Below the pieces are notes generated by a model. The model was not told the DNA's origin. It worked only from the letters and a program-made list of their open reading frames with translations, and made no database searches. A stretch of 64,000 nucleotides of DNA from Phytophthora colocasiae (Eukaryota > Oomycota > Peronosporomycetes > Peronosporales > Peronosporaceae), in the NCBI GenBank assembly GCA_018806915.1, contig JAGKQI010000097.1, forward strand, positions 372,001-436,000, in the 5' to 3' direction. The stretch's first letter is position 1. Every line of letters begins with the position of its first letter. The translations under genes were made by a program, and so were the position numbers. Shown here piece by piece: positions 10,553-20,700 of the stretch.

Positions 10553-11142
10553 TTGCCGATAGGAGCCGAGTAAGACCGATTCTTGAGGTACACTGCGTAG
10601 TGTAGCGCGTCCACCCAGAACGAGGTCGGTAGCCCCGACTCTTTTAGCATTGTTTTCATCATCCCGCACAGCGTTTGGTGGCTTCGTTCAACCATGCTGA
10701 GCCGCGATGTGTTGGGTGGCGTCGTTGAGTGCACAATCCCGTGACTCTGATACCAGACGGTGATCTCTCCATTCGTGAACTCCCCACCACAGTGTGTGAA
10801 CACTTGCTGCACCTTGCATCCAGAACACTTTCGCTCCGCCCAGACTACGTATCGACAGACCAGTGCGTTGATTTCTTGCCCAGCCTTGTTCTTCACTGGA
10901 TACGCTGTGATGAATCGGGTATGGGCGTCCATGATCACCAGTATCGACTTGAATATTGTGCAGTTGTAGTTCAAAGGCGAGAACAACAAGTCGGCAAACA
11001 CGAGTTGATTCTTCTCCGTAACACCACGGTCCAAGTACTTCTGCGCCGGCTTCGTACTGCTCTTCCCGAGCTGGCAAGCTTCGCACATGTCGAATTGGCG
11101 TCGGTGTATCATCATGCCTTCGACGAGTCCTTCGTCCGCCAT
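10553..11142 (-). pseudogene. Copia-like element: integrase core, truncated
   Basis: Copia-type integrase: the zinc-binding end CEACQLGKSSTKP, then DLLFSPLNYNCTIFKSILVI, ITAYPVKNKAGQE, THCGGEFTNGEI and STTPPNTSRLSMVERSHQTL. In related integrases the second catalytic Asp sits in a (S)D-x-GGEF motif; here the segment reads THCGGEF, so that Asp appears lost. The frame directly follows an in-frame TAG (11143-11145) that separates it from the protease/pre-integrase frame. It breaks off at about 10552 against the inverted Gypsy piece, and no Copia RT remains. Confidence 0.8.
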
Positions 11143-11841
11143 CTATTTTATGTGTTGTGGGCACAGATGACCAAGTCGCTCGTGCCAACACTGGAGATCC
11201 GCTACGCCGTCTCGCAGTGCAAAGTTCTCCATTGCCTCTGGAACCAGTGAACTACGGTTTCCAGGTAGAAATTCGTTCTTGGCAGTGAACAGCCACAGAC
11301 CGCATGGCTTGTCCAGCTGCGTTTGTAAAGCCGTAGCATTGTTCTTCGATAGTGTGTACGTGGCCGTCTCGTCATCGTACTCGACCTTGAATCCTTGGCT
11401 TCTCGCGACGGACTGCGACATCAGATTGGGTCGCTTGGGCGAGTAGTAGACTTGTTCGAGGCGGAGCGCGACATGACAACCGTTCACTTCTACCCACAAG
11501 TCGATGGCACCTACTCCCTCCGGCGAAGACTTTCCGTCGTACCCTTGCACAGTTGCCTCCTTTTGCTCTGCTGCCGTGAGACTGCGATACTCGACGAAGT
11601 AGCGTTTGTCACCAACAAGATGGCGATTAGCTGCAGAGTCGAAGACCCACACATCGGATGCGTGCACAGTCTTCTTCTTCGTCACTTCCCGGCTACTGGC
11701 TGTGGCACAGCCATCACTTCCACCCCCAGCGAGACTCGCTGAAGTGGCATCATGCTCACTCCGCCCACCGCGGATATCACTGCGTCGCTTTCCTGCAACT
11801 GCCCGCCCCAAAGCAGATCCAGTGATTCCTGAGCTAAACAA
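11143..11841 (-). pseudogene. Copia-like element: protease and pre-integrase region
   Basis: The protease motif VWVFDSAANRHLVG lies near 11630, with a DSAA active site where DSG/DTG is usual. It is followed by LWVEVNGCHVALRLEQVYYS and a GAG_pre-integrase segment CWHERLGHLCPQHIK that ends at TAG (11143-11145). The next codon is the ATG of the integrase frame, so this is a single nonsense change in an otherwise continuous polyprotein. The join to gag upstream is a frameshift within 11682-11841. Confidence 0.8.
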
Positions 11842-12668
11842 GAGTAGTCCGGTGGTCGAGCTGCTTCCCGCTGCTCCACTACTACCCCCTCCTCTGCGTC
11901 ACCGCATCCGCCACTCCCACCCTCTGCATCGGGGTAGTCATTTTTCTGGTGACCGTACTTGTGACAGCCGAAGCAGTTTCTTGCTCGTCTGTCTTCATCT
12001 CGTTGACGTTGCGCCACGTCGCGCTTGGAGTCCTTGCGCTCGGACTTCTTGTTCCCTCCGCCGCCTTGTGGCTTGTTCTGCTGGGTTGGCCCGGAGTTCT
12101 GCTTACCACCACCGAATGAGCGATTAAGCTGGCCGTCGGCCTTGTTCGCTTTGTCGAACGTGATAGCCACCGCCACCGCTTTCTCAGGTGTGCTAACACA
12201 GTCCATCCCCGAGTCCACAAATCCACGCAGACGATCGAATCGTTCGTTGGAGGGGAGCGACGACACCAGCATCCCACAGAAAACTGCGTCATCGAGGGTC
12301 ATCCCGACCGTCTTGAGTCTCTCGTGCAGTCGGCACATGTAGTTCAGGTGGCCTTCCACATTAGTCGGCTTGCACCGAGCTGCCTCCAACTGCGCGTAGA
12401 GTTGGCGTTTGGTCATCGCACGCGTCTGCCCGTTCGCCGTGCCCTCAAACCGTTCACAGAGGTGCTTCCACATTTCTGAGCCGTCCGGCAGGGACATCAA
12501 CCGCTGCTCCATGTCGGTACACACGGACGAAAAGATCAGCTCCTGGAGATCCAGCGGGTAGCCTTCCCACGCGGTCTTCTGCAGCGGCGACCAGTTCTCA
12601 TCGTATGTTCGCTTTCCCGTGAGAATCTTGTACAAGTCGTCGTTCTTCTTACGCGCGGCGAGCTCCAT
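11682..12668 (-). pseudogene. Copia-like element: gag (UBN2 type)
   Basis: Copia Gag of the UBN2/DUF4219 kind: WEGYPLDLQELIFSSVCTD, MWKHLCERFEGTANGQTRAM, a long helical capsid region, a Gly/Lys/Gln-rich linker and a zinc knuckle CFGCHKYGHQKNDYP, in which the last cysteine of CX2CX4HX4C is a tyrosine. The N-terminal 50-70 residues usual for the family are missing, and homology stops at about 12668-12680. The frame shifts before the protease. Confidence 0.8.
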
Positions 12669-12680
12669 CAGCTCTTCGGA

Positions 12681-13671
12681 GTGAATTTTAAACTGAATGA
12701 ATTAAAGTTAACTTGCTCGGCTCTCCGAGCTCATACAAGTGCATGCTACTGCGGATTCGAATGCAGCAGCCACGAACTAAGCTCACATGGAGTTTTCCTT
12801 CCACCTTTGAGCTCTTCCCAGCTTGCAGTGCAGCCTCTCAGGGCTGCGCCAGTGAATGCTTTGTCCAGCGCTCCACTATCTCAAGTTGAACATCAACATA
12901 TTTCGGTGGGAAAGAGGTCATGTATTTGTGTTAGAATTCCTAGCTATACACTCCTGAAATCGCTGAGGGCTTGAAGCCCAGAAAATACTCAGTGGTCGGT
13001 TGATCCGACGATGCGAGGGCTACGGAGCCCAGAAGCTGAACATGGCGAAACTTGACACATGAGGGCCGCCAAATCCTCTGTGCTTGATCCTAACGTGACA
13101 TATCCAGGCTCACCAGACCTGGGTCGCAATGTTGAACATAGTGCTTGCTACTTGATGAACTTTGAAATCTTCTTCCCCCCTTCCTATCGAAGTCGACTCG
13201 CCTCGACGAAGTTGTCCGAAGCTGGGGAACTGGGGGAAACGCGGGTCTTCTGGACGAGCGTCCGGGATTAGTTTATGTACCTGGAAAATGGGTAGGGTGG
13301 TTGCTGCTTATCAGCTAACTCACGCCACGCGGGGACAGGGGGCAGAGGTCCCGGAGGCCGGCACCGGTCACCAGTCGGGTATTACCCGGTCTAGAACGAG
13401 ACTTGAAGGGTCCTAACACCTTCCGACTGCCAAAGCTGACAAAATTGGGCTCTCTTGTCGAACTGGGAGAAGACGTCGTAGCGTAGAACTGATCCATTCC
13501 AGCCAAGAGCAAAGCTGGAGACAATAAGAAGCCGGAAATAAGCGCAGCAGATCCACAATCTCCACCCAGTTCACTGCCGCCGAACGACACCGCCTCAGCG
13601 GTCGCCGCGATAGAGCGAAGGGATAGAAGTTCTTAGACCACCACGGAGCTAGACCTGAACGTAAGGGTGCA
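12681..13671. other. Intergenic region without a supportable gene
   Basis: Several short ORFs exist on both strands, but none has a recognisable domain or unusual length. One 35-bp stretch near 13054-13090 (ACATGAGGGCCGCCAAATCC) resembles the repeat units at 13695-13850. The Copia 5' LTR would be expected here, but no boundary could be confirmed. Confidence 0.5.
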
Positions 13672-13850
13672 CAGTGTCCTCAGTGAGGACTCCTCACGCC
13701 TTGATAGGATTACTTGAACACAAGAGGGTTGCCAGGTCCTCTGTACCTTAGCAACGAGATCTTTGATCGTGGAGGGCCTGGCGACCCTCCACGCCTTGGT
13801 GTTGGTCTTGAATACACGTGAGGGTCACCGGGTCCCACGTGCTGCAGCGT
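13672..13850 (+). repeat. Two degenerate hairpin-plus-spacer repeat units
   Basis: Unit 1 begins with the inverted repeat GTCCTCAGTGAGGAC, then CTCACGCCTTGATAGG and a GAGGGTTGCCAGGTCC block. Unit 2 begins with GTGGAGGG-8 nt-CCCTCCAC, then CCACGCCTTGGTGTTGG and a GAGGGTCACCGGGTCC block. The units are about 90 bp apart. Their role is unknown. Confidence 0.5.
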
Positions 13851-13964
13851 AGTTGTTACATCTTTGTGGCAATGGCACAGGCGCGGCGCTGCTTCCGCAC
13901 TAGGCGTACTGGGACACCCCTTCTCTAATAATCGGATCCACTCGGGGGACTTCGCACCGAATTA

Positions 13965-15084
13965 AGAAAGATCCTCTTCCGGAAGAGGCGCTGGAGGTGC
14001 CCCTTGATCCACTTGTGCCAAACGGCGCGAATTGCGAAGTGTTGAACATCAACTTAACATACGAACCCGAAACGATGGAATATCTTTACGATCTGAAGAC
14101 AACGCAGCCAGCGTACGAATCTAAAACATCGGAATCTGTGTACGAACCCGAATTGACGGAACCGGTGTATGAATCAGAAACGACGAAGCCTTCCTACGAC
14201 GCAGTAACGACGCAGCCACCTTATGAACCAGAAACGACGCAGCCTGCGTACGAACCGGAAGCGACGGAAGCTGTGTCTGAGTCGGAAACGACAGAGCATC
14301 CGTATGAAGTGGTGTCATGACTCTTCGTACGAGTCGGTGACGACTCAGCCTCCATACGAGGATAAAACCCCGATACCAACTCAGCCTACATACGCAACGG
14401 AGTCGACGCAGCCTCCATGTGAAGAGGTGACGACGGAACCTCCATACGATGTGAAAACAACCGAGCCTGTATACACCGAGTCGCCGTACGAATCGACCGA
14501 GCCTCCATACAAAACGACTGAAACAGTATACACTGAGGATCCGTACGGATCAACCAAACCAGTGTACACCGAGTCAACCAGTCTACACTGAGGCCCCATA
14601 CAAAACGACTGAACCAGTTTACACGGAGGCTCCTTACGAGACAACTCAGCCTGAATACACTGAGTCTCCATACAAAAGACTCACCGAACCTGTGTACACC
14701 GACTCACCATATGAAACAGCTGAACCTGTGTACACCGACTCACCGTATCAAACGACTGTACCAGTCTACACCGAGTCTCCGTACGAATCGACTGAGCCCG
14801 TATACACTGAGTCTCCCTACGAATATTGAACCTGTGTACACTGAGTCTCCGTACGAATCGACTGAGCCCGTATACACTGATTCTCCCTACGAATACACTG
14901 AACCTGTGTACACTGAGTCTCCATACGAATCGACTGAGACCGTATACACTGAGTCTCCGTACGAATCGACTGAGCCTGTAGACACTGAGTCTCCTTACGA
15001 ATCGACTGAGCCCGTATACACTGAGTCTCCCTACGAATCCACTGAACCTGTGTACACCGAGTCTCCTTACGAAACAACAGAACC
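13965..15084 (+). pseudogene. Repeat tail of a secreted mucin-like/CAR-like protein
   Basis: Coding tandem repeats: first irregular units such as TTQPPYEPE and TEPVYESE (13997-14320), then near-perfect 36-bp/12-residue units of the form EPVYTESPYEST (about 14440-15080). The frame is broken at least three times (near 14310, 14580 and 14826), each time by an indel inside the repeat. No start codon or signal peptide was found upstream, so only the C-terminal tail remains. Thr/Ser/Pro/Tyr-rich repeats of this kind occur in oomycete surface or cyst-wall proteins (CAR, mucin-like). The last repeat runs straight into the promoter of the next gene. Confidence 0.65.
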
Positions 15085-15100
15085 TCATTCCTCAATTTTC
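15085..15100 (+). promoter_or_regulatory. Oomycete INR + FPR core promoter
   Basis: TCATTCC (15085-15091) matches the oomycete initiator YCATTYY. After two bases, AATTTTC (15094-15100) matches the flanking promoter region MWTTTNC. The ATG of the downstream gene is 34 bp beyond. This argues that translation starts at 15134 and not in the long in-frame ORF that begins upstream. Confidence 0.75.
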
Positions 15101-15133
15101 AATTCAACCACCACCCCTCCTATCTCACGCTCG

Positions 15134-15691
15134 ATGACTCCAAGGAAACCAGCAACAGTCGTCACCCTCACCGGCATTCTTGCTGCTGGGCTCGCATCGG
15201 CCGACGTCCCTATCTCCGTGCAATACGACGCAACTTACTCGCTTTCGGAGTACAGTGGTCACTCGTGTTCTGGCAATGGGAAGGCTCCTGCGGGAACGAT
15301 CTGCCCTAAGGCTGGAGACGTCGCCACTGCTGATTGCTATCCGTATCTGCCGTCCTTCAACGGGACGGACTGTGTTGCCCCCGTAGACGCTCACTGTGTC
15401 CTCGTGAGCGGCAACACATGGGGTTGTTCGTTTCTTACAATCAATGAAGAGACTAGATACGCATCGATTGCTCAGGACACGCCTTCTAGTGCTGTCAAGT
15501 ATGACACGACTCTCGACAAACCGCTGACCATTCGCTGTCCTGAGAAAAAAGTCTCGAAAATGGGTAAGACTGGCGGTAAAATAGCTGGGCCTGTGCATAC
15601 GCAGCCACACCCGGACCTGTGTATGATGCCGAAACAACTGAACCTGAATACAAACCTACGTAAGATTCGACCAAACCTGTGTACGAGCTGA
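15134..15691 (+). CDS. Secreted Cys-rich protein with residual repeat tail
   Basis: Starting at ATG 15134 gives about 185 aa with a clear signal peptide (MTPRKPATVVTLTGILAAG, cleavage near GLASA-DVP). The mature part is Cys-rich and compact: SGHSCSGNGKAPAGTICPK, ATADCYPYLPSFNGTDC, DAHCVLVSGNTWGCSF, with about eight cysteines by residue 135. After about 15590 the expected VYD..TTEPEYKP repeat tail is in another frame, so the annotated C-terminus is out of frame. It is the same family as the repeat tail upstream, consistent with a tandem pair fused by recombination. It would be secreted, as a cell-surface, wall or apoplastic protein. The function is unknown. Confidence 0.65.
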   Translation: MTPRKPATVVTLTGILAAGLASADVPISVQYDATYSLSEYSGHSCSGNGKAPAGTICPKAGDVATADCYPYLPSFNGTDCVAPVDAHCVLVSGNTWGCSFLTINEETRYASIAQDTPSSAVKYDTTLDKPLTIRCPEKKVSKMGKTGGKIAGPVHTQPHPDLCMMPKQLNLNTNLRKIRPNLCTS

Positions 15692-15856
15692 TATCGACGA
15701 AATCTCCATGCTGAGTCGACAACGAGCAGAGTGACTGCTCGACGCACAATTTCTGGTATTTTCACTGCAATTGCGTTCATATCAAACCTGATCATTGATC
15801 GTCAAGTATTCGTTTCAAATTCCTACTTTAAGTAATACACTTCAAAGTACACAAAT

Positions 15857-16707
15857 CTATCGATTTAGAACGGCCACGCCTTTTTGTGCGAGTGCTGCCC
15901 CAAAGTTCTTGTCGTTAAAATGAACCTTGGTATCCTCTCCGAAATCTGCCGACTCGAGAGCCGTTCGTGCTTGGTCCGTGAGCTGATTCCACATGATGAG
16001 ATCCTGATACTGGCCGCCATCTCCATAAGCAAAGGTCAACGAGATCCAGCCAGAACGGTCCGAGTACTCTTAAGAAACCCTTGTGGATACGTTTGAACCA
16101 CCGATATACATGTAGTTATACTGGAATCGATTAATCCTGGCCGTTGTGATTTCTTGGGCACCCACAAAACAAAGAGGATGTATCGCTGTTACCTTAGCGT
16201 ACGGGTCTTGTTCCTGTTCTCCGACCGCAAAGAACAGAAACTTTGGCACTTTGAGAGTCTGCCGTGACAGCGATGCACCGAGGATCTTGGGAGCCTCCAA
16301 GGTGTGATTGTCGATCCATAACACCATATTCGTCCAAAGGTGGCTTTTTGCCTCTCCTCGACAAAGTTTTTTCGGGAAATACCACGAATACATCATAGCC
16401 CACTTATCTTGATACCAGGTGGATCGACCGTAGACTAGAGGTGCTTCCGTGCATGCGTCCGTTTCTTTTGTTCCTTTGAGTCCTCCGGTGATTTCCCCAG
16501 CAGCATTCACGGCAGGGAATGAGATGCTACTGCGTGAAGTGTACAGTTTTGAAATGACAGTTGTGGCTTGTGCTTGACTGCTGCCTTCTCGGCGACCGTC
16601 ACTGGATCAGGTTGGGCGAACGGCTGCACTTTATCGTGGTCAAGGGTGACGCCAAGTACAGAACCAGCTAGAGCAATGCAAAGTAATACTGCAGGAATGA
16701 GATTCAT
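15857..16707 (-). pseudogene. NLP (NPP1-type) family gene copy A, broken
   Basis: Starts at ATG 16707 with a signal peptide ([19 protein letters not shown]), then [20 protein letters not shown] as in NPP1-like proteins. The frame is lost near 16510-16540, resumes at [14 protein letters not shown] through WAMMYSWYFPKKL, meets an in-frame TAA at 16070-16072, and ends with the conserved C-terminal LIMWNQLTDQARTALESA. The heptapeptide region reads KSHLWTNM, so the acidic and His residues needed for metal binding and toxicity in cytolytic NLPs are absent. It is best read as a pseudogene of a non-cytotoxic NLP subgroup. Confidence 0.75.
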
Positions 16708-17079
16708 GGGATCTGGCTTGGTTGTGCGACGGAAGGTGAATCGAAAACTGTGCCTATTCCTCAGGGGTGAACAGCTCGATCAAGAATGATGACGCGTTAA
16801 TTTGTCATCATCAAAATGACCAGTTAAAATGCCCGAGTGCCTTCCACCCTCAGGGGTAAGGTTGTTTACTTTTACCTGTAACAAATACCGACATACTGCT
16901 GCAGTCAAGCTACTACATGTAGTACTGGCTTGAAGGGCTATTAGAGTAACGAATGCTATTCTCCTCGCTTGTAATCAATCTCACAGAATTATCAGTTGCT
17001 GCAAATTTGGATAATCAGAATGGATGAACACAAGAAGACTGAAACGAGGTTCATGAGATCGTATAGCATAGTATAGCTG

Positions 17080-17280
17080 GGGAATGGCAGGTGGCTTCGT
17101 TTCGTTTCCTGCCGTGGAGAAATCACTGGAGGGCTCAGAGGGACAAAAAGGAACGGACGCATGCACGGAAGCGCCTCTTGGTACCATAACAACTGGGTGC
17201 TGTGATGTTTGCCTTGGGAGGAGGGGCAAAAAGTCGCCGCCTCGGGTCGAATATGGTTTGTGGTATTATATAATCCCTCT
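17080..17280 (+). pseudogene. NLP gene fragment, plus strand
   Basis: A plus-strand relic of the NLP N-terminal half: GFVSFPAVEKSLEGSEG, then TDACTEAPLG and, in another frame, a decayed AVMFALGGGAKSRRLGSNMV. It is inverted relative to copies A and B. A minus-strand C-terminal relic (DQARTALESADF type) lies at about 17425-17515. Confidence 0.6.
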
Positions 17281-17589
17281 TTGTAAACTCCGACACTCCT
17301 CGGTGCATCACTGTCACGACAAACTCTCAAAGTTACAAAGGTTGTGTTCATTTTGATGGGAGAACAATAAACCGATCCATACATACAGTTTCTATCGTGG
17401 TGTAGTTAACAATCACATTCTAGACGCCTCAAAAGTTCTTGTCGCTGAAAGGAACCTTAGTATTCTCCTCGAAGTCTGCTGATTCGAGGGCCGTTCGCGC
17501 TTGATCCGCGATTCTTCAACTTTGTACTGCAAAGTAGCTCCACCAACTCCAAACCCCAGAACGCGTAGCACTTCTTTTTGTTAAAAGGA

Positions 17590-17870
17590 ACTTTGTACGA
17601 ATCGGTGACGGCGGAAGCTGTATACGAAGAAGAAAAGACGGGGCCTGTGTAACAATGAGGTGATGAGGGAACCTGTATGATGGTGCCTTCGTGCAAAGAG
17701 ATGACCTCCGAATACGATGCAGCTACCGTAAGAGCCCAAAGTGACGGAACTTCTGTGTGAAGCGGAAACGACTCAATCTCCATATGAAAGCGGTGGCGAT
17801 GGAGATTCCACATGGAACAGTGACAGCGCAGCCTCCGTACGAATCAGTCACGACCTAGTTACGAAGTCAA
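17590..17870 (+). pseudogene. Decayed copy of the repeat-protein tail
   Basis: Short interrupted matches to the TTEPVYESE-type repeat on the plus strand (LYESVTAEAVYEEEKTGPV, then TQSPYES- and QPPYESV-like remains) with stops and frame changes. Its position beside NLP copy B mirrors the repeat gene beside NLP copy A, which suggests a duplicated two-gene unit. Confidence 0.5.
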
Positions 17871-18075
17871 TTCAACAGAAACCTCATGCTGCGGCGACGA
17901 AACAGTCTCATTGACCCTTGCTGGCGACATTGACAACGGAGCCTTCACATTTCTGGAACGTTTAACAGTTACTGTTGAATATTCGTTTGTAGTGAAGAAC
18001 TGTTCGTGTTGAATCTTTATCAGTACCAAAGGAATTGGCAAAATGCTCTGTAGACAAATTGAAAAGGGTCTACAT

Positions 18076-18923
18076 TTAGAACGGGAATGCTTCTGATAGA
18101 GAACCCTCAAAGTTCTTGTCGGTAAAAGGGACCTTGGTATCTTCTCCGAAATCTGCTGACTCAAGGGCTGTTCGTGCCTGGTCCGTTAGTTGCTCCCACA
18201 TGATGAGATCTTGATACTCGCCATCTCCATATGAAAAGTCCAATCCGAGCCAGACCGAATTGTCCGGGAATCCATGATAAACCCTGGTGGATCTGTTAGA
18301 GCCACCGGTCACCGGTGACCGGTGTAATTGTACGTATAATGGAAACGACCAATCCTACCAGTTACAATTGACTGCATGCCCACAAAAGCCATCGGATGGA
18401 TCGCCGTTACCTTGCTGTAGGGATCTTTTTCTTGTTCTCCAAATCTCACAAACATAACTTTAGGTACTTGGAGAGTCTGCCGTGAAAGTGACACACCGAG
18501 GAGCTTCGGACTCTCCAAAGAAGGGTTATCTAGCCACAAAACCATATTCGACCAAAGGTGACGGCTTTTAGCCCCACCCATCCAAAGGTTTTTCGGAAAA
18601 TACCACGCAAACATCATGGCCCATTTGTCTTGATACCAGGTAGATCGACCATAGATTTGAGACCCCAAAGGTGCTTCCGTGCATCCTTCTGTTCCTTTTG
18701 TTCCTTTGAGTCCTCCAGTGATTTCTCCAGCAGCATTGACGGCAGGAAACGAAACGCAGCCACCTCCAATCAGCAGTTGTGGTTTGTACTTGACTGCTGC
18801 TTTCTCTGCGACTGTCACCGGTTCGGGTTGGGCGAACGGCTGTACTTTATCGTGGTCAATGATGGCGCCGAAAGCAGAATGGACGAGCGCGAGTCCAAGT
18901 AGTATCGCTCGAACAAGATTCAT
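18076..18923 (-). pseudogene. NLP (NPP1-type) family gene copy B, frameshifted
   Basis: Starts at ATG 18923 with a signal peptide ([19 protein letters not shown]), then [61 protein letters not shown] and AIHPMAFVG. The open frame ends at 18309, and the conserved C-terminus (QDLIMWEQLTDQARTALES) continues to 18076 in another frame. The break coincides with a 14-bp insertion forming a perfect 20-bp palindrome. The heptapeptide region keeps R-H-x-W but has Leu and Ser where cytolytic NLPs have Asp and Glu, so even an unbroken form would be predicted non-cytotoxic. Confidence 0.75.
18304..18323. repeat. Perfect 20-bp palindrome in NLP copy B
   Basis: ACCGGTCACCGGTGACCGGT is its own reverse complement. 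Copy A and the surrounding codons suggest an original single ACCGGT here. The extra 14 bp shift the frame. Confidence 0.85.
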
Positions 18924-19340
18924 GAGATCTGGTTGAGTTGTGGGACTGAAGGTGAATCGAGAACTGAGCCTACTTCTTAGCGGTAACGTCGTACTTGTTT
19001 ATCTGGTAACTGTCTCTCTTCTTACCTAAGCGAATGCCGTATATCTCGATCAATGATGATGCAGTAAATTATCATCATCAGAATGCCAAGCCAGCTTATC
19101 CTGTCAAAGTTCTTCCCGAAATCCGTGCCTCTTCAACAAACTTCGCTCGTATTTTTTACTCTAGAGTTTGTTGTGAAGGATTCTGGATGCGGATAGCTGG
19201 CCCATAAATTGATCGGGAATACTGTACACGAATACATCACCCACTTATCTCCAGAGGCACCAGCATTTTACAGTAGACACCCACCATAACAAGACGAAAT
19301 AGCATCAAGTTTCACATGTCTAGGTGTATCTTACTAAAAC

Positions 19341-20092
19341 TTAACGAGTGGCAAAAGTGACAAGGCAGACTGCAGCGATGAGCATACAGTGCAGCGAGAT
19401 AGCCGTAAGGAACACGTAGAACAACTTGATCGTGCGTTCACCCACACACTTTCCCGTCCATGGGCAATGATGATCCAACTGCCGTCATCAACCAAATGTC
19501 AATATCACTTTCAACAGTATAAAACCCACTGCAAACGCACCTCCCGGACACAAACACCGCAGTCCGAGCAATGGGACGCATTCAACGGTCGACGAACTTC
19601 ACATTGAGCTGCGAAAACAAACAAAATAAAAACAATTCAACATAAAATCCTGCAAATAATAAAAATAATGAGAAAATTACCGCAGATAATGCCCGTCTCG
19701 ATGTCTCCTTGTAGCTGGTCAGACACTTCCAAGTCCTGGAACACAACGCCAGGGTCGCTGCACGCCACCATCGTGAAGGAGGCCGTCGTAAGGCAGATAG
19801 ACACGATAAGAGCCACCTTTAACCCGTACAATAGGTCGTTCTTAAAGAAGAAGAAGGCAGGGCCAATTGCCAGACAGTATGTCACCAGCATACAGGCCCA
19901 ATGGGGTCCGATGTGGCATGTGGCCGGAAAATAACCGTAGTTCTTGGACAGAGAACACAACACCCGCGTACGGCCGAAACGCGCGCAACAGCGACCATTA
20001 GAGCGTGGAGAAGTGCTGTACTTGGCTGTGGGCTCCGTCTCCTCCGTTAGACGCACGTCCTCTTGGCGCGAGAGTCCTGCATCCGCCGGCAT
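19341..20092 (-). CDS. DHHC-type protein S-acyltransferase, short form
   Basis: Three exons: 20092-19681, 19608-19541 and 19478-19341, with 72-bp and 62-bp GT-AG introns, giving 205 aa. It has two membrane segments (residues about 66-84 and 91-112), then the Cys-rich domain spanning exons 2-3 (CEVRRPLNASHCSDCGVCV, then LDHHCPWTGKCVGERT) with the catalytic DHHC, then a third membrane segment (FYVFLTAISLHCMLIAAVCL). Such enzymes attach palmitate to cysteines of membrane proteins in the Golgi, endomembranes or plasma membrane. Most have four membrane segments; this one stops right after the third, so it may be truncated or a divergent short form. The splice sites preserve the frame exactly. Confidence 0.85.
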
Positions 20093-20299
20093 TCTGTTAC
20101 TAGTTTATACTGGCTTTTCTTAGTGCTGACATCAGGTAATATACAGTATACCTGACTGGTAAGCTGTATAGATCACTCTTGATTATCCTGATGACAGTTA
20201 TACTGAATAGTTTTTATCCCGTATTGTTATCCTGAATCGAATGCATCATATACACGGTATGACAAAACTAGCTTCCGGCATATACACGATACACTCTTG

Positions 20300-20700
20300 C
20301 GTAATCACGCCTCTCCAGCTGGTGGTGCGAGTGCAACACGCGCTCCCCCGCTACGAACGCAACACGGTGTATTCATTAGCATGTCATGTACACATGTAGC
20401 AAGTTTTTTTTTTTTTTTCACTGTCAGATTCGCACTTGTTGTCGCGCAAGGCGAGCGGGAAATCCTCGCTATCACTGGAGTCAAACTAAATATGATTATG
20501 CTCATTCAAAATAGCAGGGGACGGCAATCGATCTTCAAGGTAGTGTTCTACCGATAGAGAACGAAGTCTTTAGAGTAGGAAAAAGAGATGGATGGAGCTG
20601 CGTATATAACCTTTGCATACGCATAGTACTGGTATCTGCACTAAACTAAAGTCTTCTCCGTCCACATCTCACTCTACGGCAGTTCGTTCTTCGTGTCTGC
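20300..20700. other. Spacer between DHHC and E3 genes
   Basis: No gene was supported between about 20093 and 20700. A run of 15 T lies at 20404-20418. The short ORFs here lack any domain. Confidence 0.4.

Noticed and set aside
14681..15095. Minus-strand repetitive ORFs opposite the EPVYTESPYEST repeats
   Set aside because: Shadow frames of a 36-bp repeat. The plus frame has the family composition and continues into a signal-peptide gene family.
20404..20418. T15 run as a transcription terminator or retroposon tail
   Set aside because: No adjoining hairpin, small RNA gene or target duplication was found; simple homopolymers are common in intergenic DNA.
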